From the NCBI RefSeq assembly GCF_019431045.1, contig NZ_JAHXPT010000015.1, positions 1 to 64,000 of the forward strand: 64,000 bases of DNA, read 5' to 3'. Positions within the stretch are counted from its first letter, which is position 1. Each line of letters starts with the position of its first letter. This document shows, piece by piece, positions 7,973 to 15,945 of this stretch. The notes beneath the pieces are model-generated. The model searched no databases, was not told where the DNA came from, and saw only the letters and a list, made by a program, of their open reading frames with translations. The position numbers and the translations under genes are program-made. Source of the stretch: Clostridium weizhouense (GTDB lineage: Bacteria > Bacillota > Clostridia > Clostridiales > Clostridiaceae).

Positions 7973-9643
7973 ATGATACCTAAACTATTTAAAATGATTA
8001 AAGGTAAAGAAATTACTAAGCAACAATTATTAAAAGATATTATATCAGGAATTATTGTTGCAATAATAGCATTACCTTTATCTATAGCATTAGCAATATC
8101 ATCGGGAGTTTCACCAGAAAAAGGACTTATAACAGCAATCTTTGCTGGATTTATAATTTCTTTTTTAGGAGGAAGTAAAGTACAAATTGGGGGTCCAACC
8201 GGAGCATTTGTAATAATAATATACTCAATTATTCAGCAATATGGATTAAACGGGTTAATTACAGCTTCAATAATGGCGGGGATTATATTAGTTGTAATGG
8301 GGCTTTTAAAATTTGGATCATTAATTAAGTACATACCTCAAACAATAACAGTAGGTTTTACAAGTGGTATAGCAATAACATTATTATCAACACAGATTAA
8401 AGATTTTTTTGGATTAAAGATTGATAAGGTACCAGCAGAATTTATTCCTAAATGGCAAAGTTATATTTCTAATATGAACACATTAAATATATGGACATTA
8501 GTCATAGGAATTATTTGTGTGTTAATAATAGTTTTTTGGCCAAAGGTTAATAAAACTATACCAGGCTCATTGATTGCATTAATTGTTGCTACCTTAATGG
8601 TGAAATTTTTGAATTTACCAGTAGAAACTATAGGTGATAGATTCCAAGAGTTATCATCAGCTATTCCAATGCCTGTTATGCCTAGTATGAGCATAAGTAC
8701 TATAAACCAATTATTTGCACCAGCTATGACTATAGCTATTTTAGCAGGTTTAGAGTCTTTATTATCAGCAGTTGTTGCAGATGGAATGATCGGTGATACA
8801 CATGATTCAAATATGGAATTAGTAGCACAAGGATTAGGAAATATAGTTTCAGGGTTATTTGGAGGTATACCTGCAACAGGAGCAATAGCTAGAACAGCAG
8901 CTAATGTAAAGAATGGAGGTAAGAGTCCAATATCAGGAATGGTACATGCTATAACATTGTTAATTATAATGTTAGCTTTAATGCCAATTGCAAAATTAAT
9001 ACCAATGACATCATTAGCAGCAATATTAGCAATTGTATCTTATAATATGAGTGAATGGAGAACATTTAAATCATTATTAAAAGCACCTAAAAGTGATTTA
9101 TTTGTGTTATTAGTTACTTTCTTTTGTACTATAATCTTTGATTTAGTAGTTGCGATTGGTTTTGGAATGATTATGACAATGTTCTTATTTATGAAAAGAG
9201 TCTCTGAAACTACAGCAATTAGGGATTTAGTAGATGAAGAGGTATTTGATGATGATGTATTAGATATGCTAAAAAAGTCAGATGGTAAAATTTCAGTATA
9301 TCAAGTAGATGGACCTTTATTTTTTGGAATAGTACAAGATTTTTTAATAAAAGTAAATTCAGTAAAACCATCAACAGAAGTACTTATATTAGATATGAGA
9401 CATAGTTATGCAATAGATGCATCTGCAATAAATGCTTTGAAAAAAATAGTTGATTATTGTAAAAAACATAAAATAAAACTTCTAATAACTCATGTTCAAA
9501 AACAACCAATGCATGTTTTAGGAAATATGGGAATTGCAGATATTATTGGAGATGAAAATATATATGAGACTAAAAGAGAAGCTATAGAAATAGCAAGTAG
9601 TTACATAAGTAAAATAAGAAATTTTATGAGTGGTGTTTCATAA
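7973..9643 (+). CDS. SulP family inorganic anion transporter with STAS domain
   Basis: A 556-residue SLC26/SulP transporter. The membrane part (about residues 15-415) begins with the family motif GIIVAIIALPLSIALAISSG and carries QIGGPTGAFVVI-like and PATGAIARTAANVKNGGKSP segments. A cytoplasmic STAS domain follows (about 430-545; DMRHSYAIDASAINAL). Members move sulfate, bicarbonate or other anions; the substrate is not evident and no cys or carbonic anhydrase gene is adjacent. AAGGAG lies upstream of the ATG. It is a single gene with its own terminator. Confidence 0.93.
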   Translation: MIPKLFKMIKGKEITKQQLLKDIISGIIVAIIALPLSIALAISSGVSPEKGLITAIFAGFIISFLGGSKVQIGGPTGAFVIIIYSIIQQYGLNGLITASIMAGIILVVMGLLKFGSLIKYIPQTITVGFTSGIAITLLSTQIKDFFGLKIDKVPAEFIPKWQSYISNMNTLNIWTLVIGIICVLIIVFWPKVNKTIPGSLIALIVATLMVKFLNLPVETIGDRFQELSSAIPMPVMPSMSISTINQLFAPAMTIAILAGLESLLSAVVADGMIGDTHDSNMELVAQGLGNIVSGLFGGIPATGAIARTAANVKNGGKSPISGMVHAITLLIIMLALMPIAKLIPMTSLAAILAIVSYNMSEWRTFKSLLKAPKSDLFVLLVTFFCTIIFDLVVAIGFGMIMTMFLFMKRVSETTAIRDLVDEEVFDDDVLDMLKKSDGKISVYQVDGPLFFGIVQDFLIKVNSVKPSTEVLILDMRHSYAIDASAINALKKIVDYCKKHKIKLLITHVQKQPMHVLGNMGIADIIGDENIYETKREAIEIASSYISKIRNFMSGVS

Positions 9644-9656
9644 AATAGAAATTTAG

Positions 9657-9715
9657 GGTATATTTTTTAATTAGATAGTGTTAATTAAAGATATTAACTT
9701 AACTAGATTATATAT
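9657..9715 (+). repeat. Degenerate intergenic repeat, copy C (short)
   Basis: TTAATTAGATAGTGTTAATTAAAGATAT followed by TTAACTTAACTA resembles the central and right blocks of copies A and B, with the middle deleted. It sits between the SulP stop codon and its terminator. Confidence 0.35.
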
Positions 9716-9725
9716 AAATAATAAT

Positions 9726-9773
9726 AAGTTGATTCAAAAGAATTAAAAATATAATTTTGAATCAACTTTTTTA
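9726..9773. terminator. SulP gene terminator
   Basis: AAGTTGATTCAAAA (9726-9739) pairs exactly with TTTTGAATCAACTT (9755-9768) and is followed by TTTTTAT. It may serve both convergent genes. Confidence 0.85.
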
Positions 9774-9816
9774 TATTAAAGGATATAATGGTTTTTATTG
9801 AATATTTTAATTAATG

Positions 9817-10905
9817 TTATTTTAAAGAAGTTATTAATTTAATTAAATCGTCTCTTATAGAGTCAATTTTACTAAAATCTATTGCAGAAACATAAATTTT
9901 TTCTAAATCATCATGATAGGATTTTGCTTTTGCAAGGTAAGCTATTCCTTTAGAATTTAGCTCTTTATATTTAGTAGTTATGCTAGACAATGTACTAGCA
10001 TATTTTTCATCAGTATTTTCTGATATTAATTCTTTATACATATCTAATATTTCATCATTTTCTCTTGAAGGAAAATACTCATGAGGTGCTGTTGAATCAA
10101 ATATACATAAGCCTAACTCTCTCATTACTATCATATCTAAGCTATCAGGATCAAAACCACAATGATAAACTTCAGCATCAATTCCTCTAAGAGTACATTC
10201 CTTGACGAGCTTCTTTAGGAGTGTAGATTTACCAGAACCAGGTCTTCCTTTTATAAAATATCTTTTTGGAATATCACTAGTTAAGTTTTCAACAAAATCA
10301 ACAGGTCCTTTAGGAGTAGCACCACCGAAAAAACGATGCTTAATATTAGATTTTTTATTAAAATTAGAATTTCCTACTAATTTAGCAATAATATCTTTAG
10401 CAATAGTATCAGCTTTTTTAAAGTTCATATTTTCAATATAAATTTTTTCCCAATCATCATGTATTGCAAGAGCTTTTGCAAATGATTTATAAGCGTTTTC
10501 ATAGCAGGTAGAGATATGCTTTTTAATTTTAATAATTTCATTTGTATGTTCTTTTAATTTATCACTATTCCAAGCGACTCCTAAATTCACATATTCCTCT
10601 ATTGCACCCGGTGCATTTGGTTCAATAATATGGGGAGCTGTCCCATCTACTATACCTACCTTAAGCTTGGGAATAATTACTCCATCAAGAGATCCATTAT
10701 CAGAAGAACAGTGGATAAATTCTATATCATAATTTTTTTCATTCCAATAGTTACCTATTGATCTTATGAGTGTAGATTTACCTGTGCCAGGACCGCCTTT
10801 TAGTATGAATATTTTATCTAATCCTTCTAAATTAGATGGAAATAAATTGCAAAAACCTTTAGATGTATTAGCGCATGCATAATAATTTAAAATTTTCCCA
10901 GACAA
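9817..10905 (-). CDS. Tandem P-loop ATPase of unknown function (PRK06851-like)
   Basis: About 362 residues made of two homologous halves. Each half has its own Walker A (GGPGTGKST near residue 37; GRPGSGKST near 226) followed by an HCSSDNGSLDG / HCGFDPDSLD block and a DGTAPH / DSTAPHEYFP block. This internal duplication matches an uncharacterised clostridial ATPase family. A GTG at 10914 overlaps the AAGGAG ribosome binding site (10914-10919). A TTG at 10905 sits 8 bases behind that site and gives MSGKILNYYA, so I take it as the start. It is monocistronic and faces the SulP gene. Role unknown. Confidence 0.8.
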   Translation of the reverse strand: MSGKILNYYACANTSKGFCNLFPSNLEGLDKIFILKGGPGTGKSTLIRSIGNYWNEKNYDIEFIHCSSDNGSLDGVIIPKLKVGIVDGTAPHIIEPNAPGAIEEYVNLGVAWNSDKLKEHTNEIIKIKKHISTCYENAYKSFAKALAIHDDWEKIYIENMNFKKADTIAKDIIAKLVGNSNFNKKSNIKHRFFGGATPKGPVDFVENLTSDIPKRYFIKGRPGSGKSTLLKKLVKECTLRGIDAEVYHCGFDPDSLDMIVMRELGLCIFDSTAPHEYFPSRENDEILDMYKELISENTDEKYASTLSSITTKYKELNSKGIAYLAKAKSYHDDLEKIYVSAIDFSKIDSIRDDLIKLITSLK

Positions 10906-11199
10906 GATTATCACTCCTTAATTTATAAAAAATAATACTAACAATAAATAATATATGATTAAAAAAAATATATGTGTAAATTAAAAAAATTTTTAATTTA
11001 AAATTTCTATAAAAAATTAGACATAAGTTTTTAAAAGGAGTTAAATAGTAAAATTAAGATAAATGCATAAGTAGAGATAAAATAAAGTTAAAAAACTATA
11101 TTTAAACAATAAAAGCATTAATTATAAAAATTTATTTGAGTATAAATTTATTTATAAAGTAAATAATAATTTTGAAGTAAACTTAGGGAGTTGATTATA

Positions 11200-11361
11200 A
11201 TGGAAAAAAATCCAAGTATAAAATGTTCAATAAAAAATTGTAGATACCATAACCAAAATGAAAATTATTGTACATTAGAGCAAATAAAAGTAGGTACACA
11301 TGAAGCACATCCTAAAAAGATAGAATGTACAGATTGTGAATCATTTGTGTTAAATAGTTAA
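11200..11361 (+). CDS. DUF1540 small cysteine-rich protein
   Basis: A 53-residue protein starting MEKNPSIKCSIKNCRYH. Four cysteines are spaced as in DUF1540 metal-binding peptides: CSIKNC, then NYC, then ECTDCESF at the C-terminus. AGGGAG lies at a suitable distance from the ATG. Function unknown; DUF1540 peptides are common in spore-forming clostridia. The 294 bp upstream (10906-11199) shows no other gene. Confidence 0.8.
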   Translation: MEKNPSIKCSIKNCRYHNQNENYCTLEQIKVGTHEAHPKKIECTDCESFVLNS

Positions 11362-11397
11362 TAATAAATATATAATTATTTATTACACTATTTTATA

Positions 11398-11443
11398 AAG
11401 AAAGAGTTTAAAGAAAATAATTTTTCTTTAAACTCTTTCTTAG
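11398..11443. terminator. Hairpin behind the DUF1540 gene
   Basis: AAGAAAGAGTTTAAAGAAAA pairs with its complement around a TAAT loop (11398-11441). No clear T-run follows, so it may be a weak terminator or an RNA stabiliser. Confidence 0.55.
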
Positions 11444-11523
11444 GTATCTATTGACGATATACATTAAAAAGTTTAGGCTAATCTTAGTTTGAATTTTTTA
11501 ATGATTTTATGGAGGATAAATAA

Positions 11524-12477
11524 ATGGAATACAATTGGGAAAGATCACTTCCATTTTTTAATATAGATGTAGATATCGCAAATAAACTTCTTGATGAAAT
11601 ATTAGAAGGAAATACAATTGAAAATATAATTCCAATTAATGAAGGATGTAGGACAAGTAATTATATTTTAAAAATTACTAATTTAAATAAAAAATATATA
11701 TTAAAAATTTTTCCGGAATTAAATTGGGATTATGAAAAAGAAAATAATTTATTAAAATTACTTAAAGATAAAGTACCAGTACAAAATATATATTGCATTT
11801 TAAAGAGTTCTATTATTAATAATAGAAGGTTTGGACTTTATGAATATATAGAGGGTCAAACATTAGGTCAAGCTATAAAGAATGGGTATGTTATTGATGA
11901 GGAGTTTATAAAAGAAGTAGCTAAAGCTTTAGCTACTATTCATAAATTTAAATTTAATAGTATAGGAAAATTTAATGATAAACTAGAAGTAGTAGAGAAT
12001 CTACCATCATTATATACATGGTATGATAATTTTATGGATATAAATTTTAAAAATAGATTAGGACAAGATGTTGTTGATAGGATTAAAAATATAGTAAAAA
12101 ATAATTTTCAAGTTTTAATTGATTTAGATAAAGATATTTCATTAGTACATGGAGATTTTCAAGGAACTAATATACTTATTAATAATAATAAATTAGCAGG
12201 GATTATAGATTGGGAATTTTCAATGGCAGGGCATGCATTAGCTGATATAGGACAGTTATTTAGATATGAAAACTATTTTAATGAAAAATTAGTTAATATA
12301 TTTGAAAAAGAATATAATAAATATTCAGATAAAAAACTTATTAAAGATTGGTATAAAATAGCTAAACTTAGAGATTTGGTTAATTTAATTCAACTTATAA
12401 GTGCAAATGAAGAGATGCCTAATAAATATAAAGAGATTAAAGGAATTATAATGAAAACATTAGATATATTTGAATAG
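11524..12477 (+). CDS. APH/choline kinase-like phosphotransferase
   Basis: A 317-residue protein of the aminoglycoside phosphotransferase (APH) superfamily. The catalytic loop is LVHGDFQGTNILIN (about 218-231; HGDxxxxN) and the metal-binding segment is GIIDWEFSMAGHALADIGQLFR. It could phosphorylate an antibiotic, a sugar, choline or a similar small alcohol; nothing in the neighbourhood decides this, and no resistance cluster is present, so I would not call it a resistance gene. GGAGG precedes the ATG. It stops 18 bases before the amt promoter. Confidence 0.8.
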   Translation: MEYNWERSLPFFNIDVDIANKLLDEILEGNTIENIIPINEGCRTSNYILKITNLNKKYILKIFPELNWDYEKENNLLKLLKDKVPVQNIYCILKSSIINNRRFGLYEYIEGQTLGQAIKNGYVIDEEFIKEVAKALATIHKFKFNSIGKFNDKLEVVENLPSLYTWYDNFMDINFKNRLGQDVVDRIKNIVKNNFQVLIDLDKDISLVHGDFQGTNILINNNKLAGIIDWEFSMAGHALADIGQLFRYENYFNEKLVNIFEKEYNKYSDKKLIKDWYKIAKLRDLVNLIQLISANEEMPNKYKEIKGIIMKTLDIFE

Positions 12478-12495
12478 AAGACAATAAATAATATA

Positions 12496-12524
12496 TTGAC
12501 AGTAGTTATTAATTATATTAATAT
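12496..12524 (+). promoter_or_regulatory. SigmaA promoter of amt-glnK
   Basis: TTGACA (12496-12501), an exact 17-bp spacer and TAATAT (12519-12524), downstream of the kinase stop codon. The predicted start near 12531 is just before a hairpin terminator, so amt transcripts from here must pass that hairpin. Confidence 0.75.
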
Positions 12525-12539
12525 TATCAATATAATAAA

Positions 12540-12588
12540 CAAAGGCGTTTAGAGCATAGGCTTTAAACGCCTTTGTTTTATATTTTTA
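12540..12588 (+). terminator. Leader terminator (possible attenuator) upstream of amt
   Basis: CAAAGGCGTTTA (12540-12551) pairs perfectly with TAAACGCCTTTG (12564-12575) around a loop that can form a small inner stem (AGC/GCT), then a T-rich tail TTTTATATTTTT. It ends only a few bases before the GGGGGG ribosome binding site of amt, so no promoter fits between. Either it just ends the upstream gene and amt relies on readthrough, or, more likely given the promoter just before it, amt is controlled by antitermination. Confidence 0.75.
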
Positions 12589-12602
12589 TAGGGGGGATAT
12601 AT

Positions 12603-13850
12603 ATGAATATTAACTTAGCAGATAGCGCATTTATGCTGATATGTACGGCATTTGTGTTCTTAATGACACCGGGACTAGCATTCTTCTACGGAGGTATGGT
12701 ACGTAGAAAGAATATATTAAACACTATTATGTCTTCATTTTTTATATGTGGATTAGCATCTGTATTATGGGTAGTAATAGGATATTCTTTATCATTTGGA
12801 GAAAATATAGGAGGAATAGTTGGTGGATTTAATTACATAGGTTTTATAGGTGTTGGAGCAGATCCTAATCCTATTTATGCTAATAATATACCTCACATTC
12901 TCTTTGCAACATTTCAAATGATGTTTGCTATAATAACGCCAGCATTAATAACAGGATCATTGGTAGATAGAATAAAATTTTCATCATTATTTATATTTGT
13001 AGGAATATGGTCAGTTTTTGTTTATTATCCACTTGCACATATGGTATGGGGAGATGGTGGAATTATAAAAAATTTAGGAGCATTAGATTTTGCTGGAGGA
13101 AGTGTAGTTCATATAAGTTCAGGAATTTCAGGACTCGTTGCATGTATAATATTAGGACCAAGAAAAGGATACGGTAAAATGAAATACAATCCTCATAATA
13201 TACCATTTGTATTTCTTGGAGCTGCATTACTTTGGTTTGGATGGTTTGGATTTAATGCAGGAAGTGCATTAAGTTCAGGAGAACTTGCAGTGCATGCATT
13301 TTTAACAACTAATACATCTGCAGCGGCTGGGATGCTTTCATGGATGTTAATCGAAAAAATAAAACATGGCAATCCTACTATTTTAGGAACGATAACAGGT
13401 GCAGTAATAGGTTTAGTATCTATAACACCTGGAGCAGGATTTGTACCTGTTTATGCATCAATAATAATAGGAGCAATAGGATCTCCTATATGCTTTTTCT
13501 TCATGAATTATATTAAGCCTAAGTTTAATTATGATGATGCACTTGATGTATTTGGATGTCATGGTGTAGGCGGTATTTGGGGTGCAATAGCAACAGGCAT
13601 TTTTACAGAGAAATCTATTAATTCAGCAGCACAATGGAATGGATTGATTTTTGGGGAGTTTAAGTTATTTGAAGCACAAATTATTAGTATTATTATAACC
13701 ATAGCATTTGCAGGTATTAGTACGTTTATAATTATAAAAGTTATGCAAAAATTTGTGGATATTAGAGTTACAAGTTCAGAAGAGTTTGATGGACTTGATA
13801 TCTCACAACACAGTGAGATTGCTTATCCATCCTTTACAGGACTTGATTAG
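12603..13850 (+). CDS. amt: Ammonium transporter
   Basis: A 415-residue Amt/MEP/Rh channel with 11 predicted membrane helices. The start ADSAFMLICTAFVFLMTPGLAFFYGGMVR is the family N-terminus. The pore histidines are in GGSVVHISSG and FGCHGVGGIWGA. The ATG at 12603 has a GGGGGG ribosome binding site; an upstream in-frame TTG lies inside the leader terminator and is rejected. It conducts ammonium/ammonia inward and is gated by the PII protein encoded next to it. Operon with glnK, 17 bases apart. Confidence 0.96.
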   Translation: MNINLADSAFMLICTAFVFLMTPGLAFFYGGMVRRKNILNTIMSSFFICGLASVLWVVIGYSLSFGENIGGIVGGFNYIGFIGVGADPNPIYANNIPHILFATFQMMFAIITPALITGSLVDRIKFSSLFIFVGIWSVFVYYPLAHMVWGDGGIIKNLGALDFAGGSVVHISSGISGLVACIILGPRKGYGKMKYNPHNIPFVFLGAALLWFGWFGFNAGSALSSGELAVHAFLTTNTSAAAGMLSWMLIEKIKHGNPTILGTITGAVIGLVSITPGAGFVPVYASIIIGAIGSPICFFFMNYIKPKFNYDDALDVFGCHGVGGIWGAIATGIFTEKSINSAAQWNGLIFGEFKLFEAQIISIIITIAFAGISTFIIIKVMQKFVDIRVTSSEEFDGLDISQHSEIAYPSFTGLD

Positions 13851-13867
13851 AAAGGATATGATTGTTT

Positions 13868-14209
13868 ATGAAAAGAATTGAAGCTATTATAAGACCATCA
13901 AAATTAGAAGCTATTAAATTAGCTCTTAAAGAAGCAAAAATCAGTGGAGTAACAATTAGTCAAGTTATGGGGTGTGGAAAACAACATGGTTGGGTGGAAT
14001 CTTATGAAGATGAAGATGATATAATGAATATCATGCCTAAAATAGAACTTAAGATGGTTGTAGAGGATAATAAATTAGAAGAGATAATTGAAATAATTAC
14101 TTCAATTGCTAGGACTGGAGAAGTCGGGGATGGAAAAATATTTATTACTGATATCAGTGACTGTATAAGAATTAGAACTGGTGAAAGAGGTATAACAGCA
14201 TTATCATGA
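13868..14209 (+). CDS. glnK: PII nitrogen regulatory protein (GlnK type)
   Basis: A 113-residue PII protein starting MKRIEAIIRPSKLE and ending with the PII signature DGKIFITDISDCIRIRTGERGITAL. It binds ATP/ADP and 2-oxoglutarate and docks on Amt to block it. The T-loop reads GKQHGWVESYEDEDDI: Tyr46 is kept, but the uridylylation site Tyr51 is Asp, so control by UMP addition is unlikely. An in-frame TTG at 13862 is an alternative start with somewhat better spacing to AAAGGA. It is cotranscribed with amt, and a terminator follows. Confidence 0.94.
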   Translation: MKRIEAIIRPSKLEAIKLALKEAKISGVTISQVMGCGKQHGWVESYEDEDDIMNIMPKIELKMVVEDNKLEEIIEIITSIARTGEVGDGKIFITDISDCIRIRTGERGITALS

Positions 14210-14269
14210 ACATTTTAAATATACTTTGAATAAAATATAGTAATTTATAAAATATTTTATTTATTAAAA

Positions 14270-14316
14270 AAGGCTCTGTTAAGTTATAGATTTATAATTT
14301 TAACAGAGCTTTAGTT
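14270..14316 (+). terminator. amt-glnK terminator
   Basis: AAGGCTCTGTTAA pairs with TTAACAGAGCTTT (right arm from 14300), followed by a moderately T-rich tail. Confidence 0.7.
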
Positions 14317-14420
14317 GTATTAAAAAAGTAATGGAGTATTAAGTTTGTATATTTTTAATCTATTATTTTCTTTTATATACTTTATTATAATACTTTAGGT
14401 TTTTGGAATAATAATAGTAC

Positions 14421-14480
14421 ACTATGTTTTAAGTGAATGCTGATATTTATACTACAATATCAACAATGTTTTAAAACATT
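14421..14480. repeat. Dispersed palindromic element, copy 2
   Basis: Left arm CTATGTTTTAAGTGAATGC TGATAT, short centre, right arm ATATCAACAATGTTTTAAAACATT. It is the most complete left arm in the window. It lies directly upstream of the HD-domain gene, about 30 bases before its ribosome binding site. Confidence 0.65.
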
Positions 14481-14515
14481 ATTAATTTAAATATTATAGT
14501 AGGAGAAAAAATGAT

Positions 14516-15136
14516 ATGAAAGATATAGATATATTTTTAAAAATAGAAGAACATTTAATTAATGATGATAAACCATCTATATTTTTAGAAAAAGAATTAA
14601 GTAATGGAACATTTAATAAATATCCATTTTCAATGATTGGTGAATTAAAAGAGGTTCCTCAAAATCCTAAATTTCATCCAGAGGGTGATGTGTTTATACA
14701 TACAATGATGGTAGTAGATGAAGGTGCTAAAAATAGGGATAAAAGTAGAGATAAACGAGTATTTATGTGGACACTTTTATTACATGACATAGGTAAAAAG
14801 CCAACTACTAAAATGAGAAAGGGAAGATTAACATCTTATGATCATGACAAAGTAGGTGCAGAAATGGCAGAAGAATTTTTAAAATATTTTAATCAAAGTG
14901 AAGAATTTATATTACAAGTAAAATACCTAATAAGATGGCATATGCAAAGTTTGTTTGTAACTAAAGATTTAAAATTTAAAGATATTACTGGATTATTAAA
15001 AGATGTTGATATAGATGATATATCTTTAGTTTCGCTTAGTGATAGGCTTGGGAGAGGTGGATTAAACTCTTTAGATAGAGAGGATACAGAAAAAGATATA
15101 AATAAATTTAAAGAAATACTTATTAGAGAAATGTAG
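14516..15136 (+). CDS. HD domain phosphohydrolase, tRNA nucleotidyltransferase-like HD
   Basis: A 206-residue protein with the HD metal-binding pattern: His62 (FIHTMMV), His90-Asp91 (LLHDIGKKPTT), a later His (IRWHMQSLF) and the distal Asp (SLSDRLGRG). The arrangement resembles the stand-alone HD part of CCA-adding enzymes, without the nucleotidyltransferase head. Expected activity is phosphomonoesterase or phosphodiesterase; substrate unknown. AGGAGA precedes the ATG, and it appears to be a single gene. Confidence 0.8.
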   Translation: MKDIDIFLKIEEHLINDDKPSIFLEKELSNGTFNKYPFSMIGELKEVPQNPKFHPEGDVFIHTMMVVDEGAKNRDKSRDKRVFMWTLLLHDIGKKPTTKMRKGRLTSYDHDKVGAEMAEEFLKYFNQSEEFILQVKYLIRWHMQSLFVTKDLKFKDITGLLKDVDIDDISLVSLSDRLGRGGLNSLDREDTEKDINKFKEILIREM

Positions 15137-15363
15137 ATAAATAATATAAAAAAGAGTTTTATAAAAAATGATTAGATTATGTTGTTATAAAATATGGTAA
15201 ACTTCTGCTGATGAAGTGTGGCTCAAAATACACTATCATAAAGAGTTGTTATTTATTTGAATATGCATTAAATTTAAAAATTTAAATTAATAATAGATTA
15301 AGTTTAACATTTAATAAGTTTTTTAATAATATAAATTATAGTAATTTGTATTAGAGGTATATT

Positions 15364-15873
15364 GTGTTTAGAATATTTCCTTTTAAATTTGGAGGCACTA
15401 TTGATTTAAATAGAGTAGGTAGTATTATAGGAAACCTTTTAGAGAATATTGATATATCTATTTTCACAGAAGAATATAATATTAAAGATGATACTTATGG
15501 ATTAAATAATCAAGTAGAGGAACAAGAAGAAAAAGCTGAATTTATTAATTTAGAAGAATATGATGATATGTATGTTTTAAGTATAGAATTAAAGGGGGTT
15601 GATTTAAGGCAAACAAGTATACAGTATAATCCAGGGAAAATTTCTATTAATCTAAATAAGTTTGAGATAAACAAAGCTAATAATGGAATGTTTACATCTA
15701 ACTATATGGTTAAAAAGAATTATATAAAAGAATTTGATAATATTGAAGCAATTGAAGAAACTAAATTAATAAAAACTATGGAAAATGGTGTACTTAGAAT
15801 ATCGATGCCTAAAAAGTATATTTTAGATTCAAAATCAAAGATAGTTGATGTAAATGATTATATTGAAGATTAA
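15364..15873 (+). CDS. Hsp20/alpha-crystallin-like protein
   Basis: A 169-residue protein whose second half (about 60-155) has the beta-rich pattern of the alpha-crystallin domain, ending GVLRISMPKKYI. The N-terminal 60 residues are acidic and not recognisable. Small heat shock proteins hold unfolding proteins in solution; the sequence is divergent, so this may be a spore- or envelope-associated relative. The start is GTG at 15364, with AGAGG six bases upstream. No CIRCE-like operator was seen upstream. Confidence 0.65.
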   Translation: MFRIFPFKFGGTIDLNRVGSIIGNLLENIDISIFTEEYNIKDDTYGLNNQVEEQEEKAEFINLEEYDDMYVLSIELKGVDLRQTSIQYNPGKISINLNKFEINKANNGMFTSNYMVKKNYIKEFDNIEAIEETKLIKTMENGVLRISMPKKYILDSKSKIVDVNDYIED

Positions 15874-15880
15874 ATAAAAA

Positions 15881-15924
15881 GGGAGGATATTAATTTAGGA
15901 TTTCCCTAATATAAATCTTCCCTA
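15881..15924. terminator. Imperfect hairpin between convergent genes
   Basis: GGGAGGAT...TTAGGA can pair imperfectly with TCCCTAATATAAATCTTCCC, between the Hsp20-like gene (+) and the helicase gene (-). Several internal mismatches lower confidence. Confidence 0.4.
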
Positions 15925-15945
15925 ATATTACATAAAAGCTATATA

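Noticed and set aside
11524-12477. Antibiotic-resistance call for the APH-fold kinase
   Set aside because: The APH fold also covers choline, homoserine and sugar kinases; no resistance context or close motif match supports an aminoglycoside substrate.
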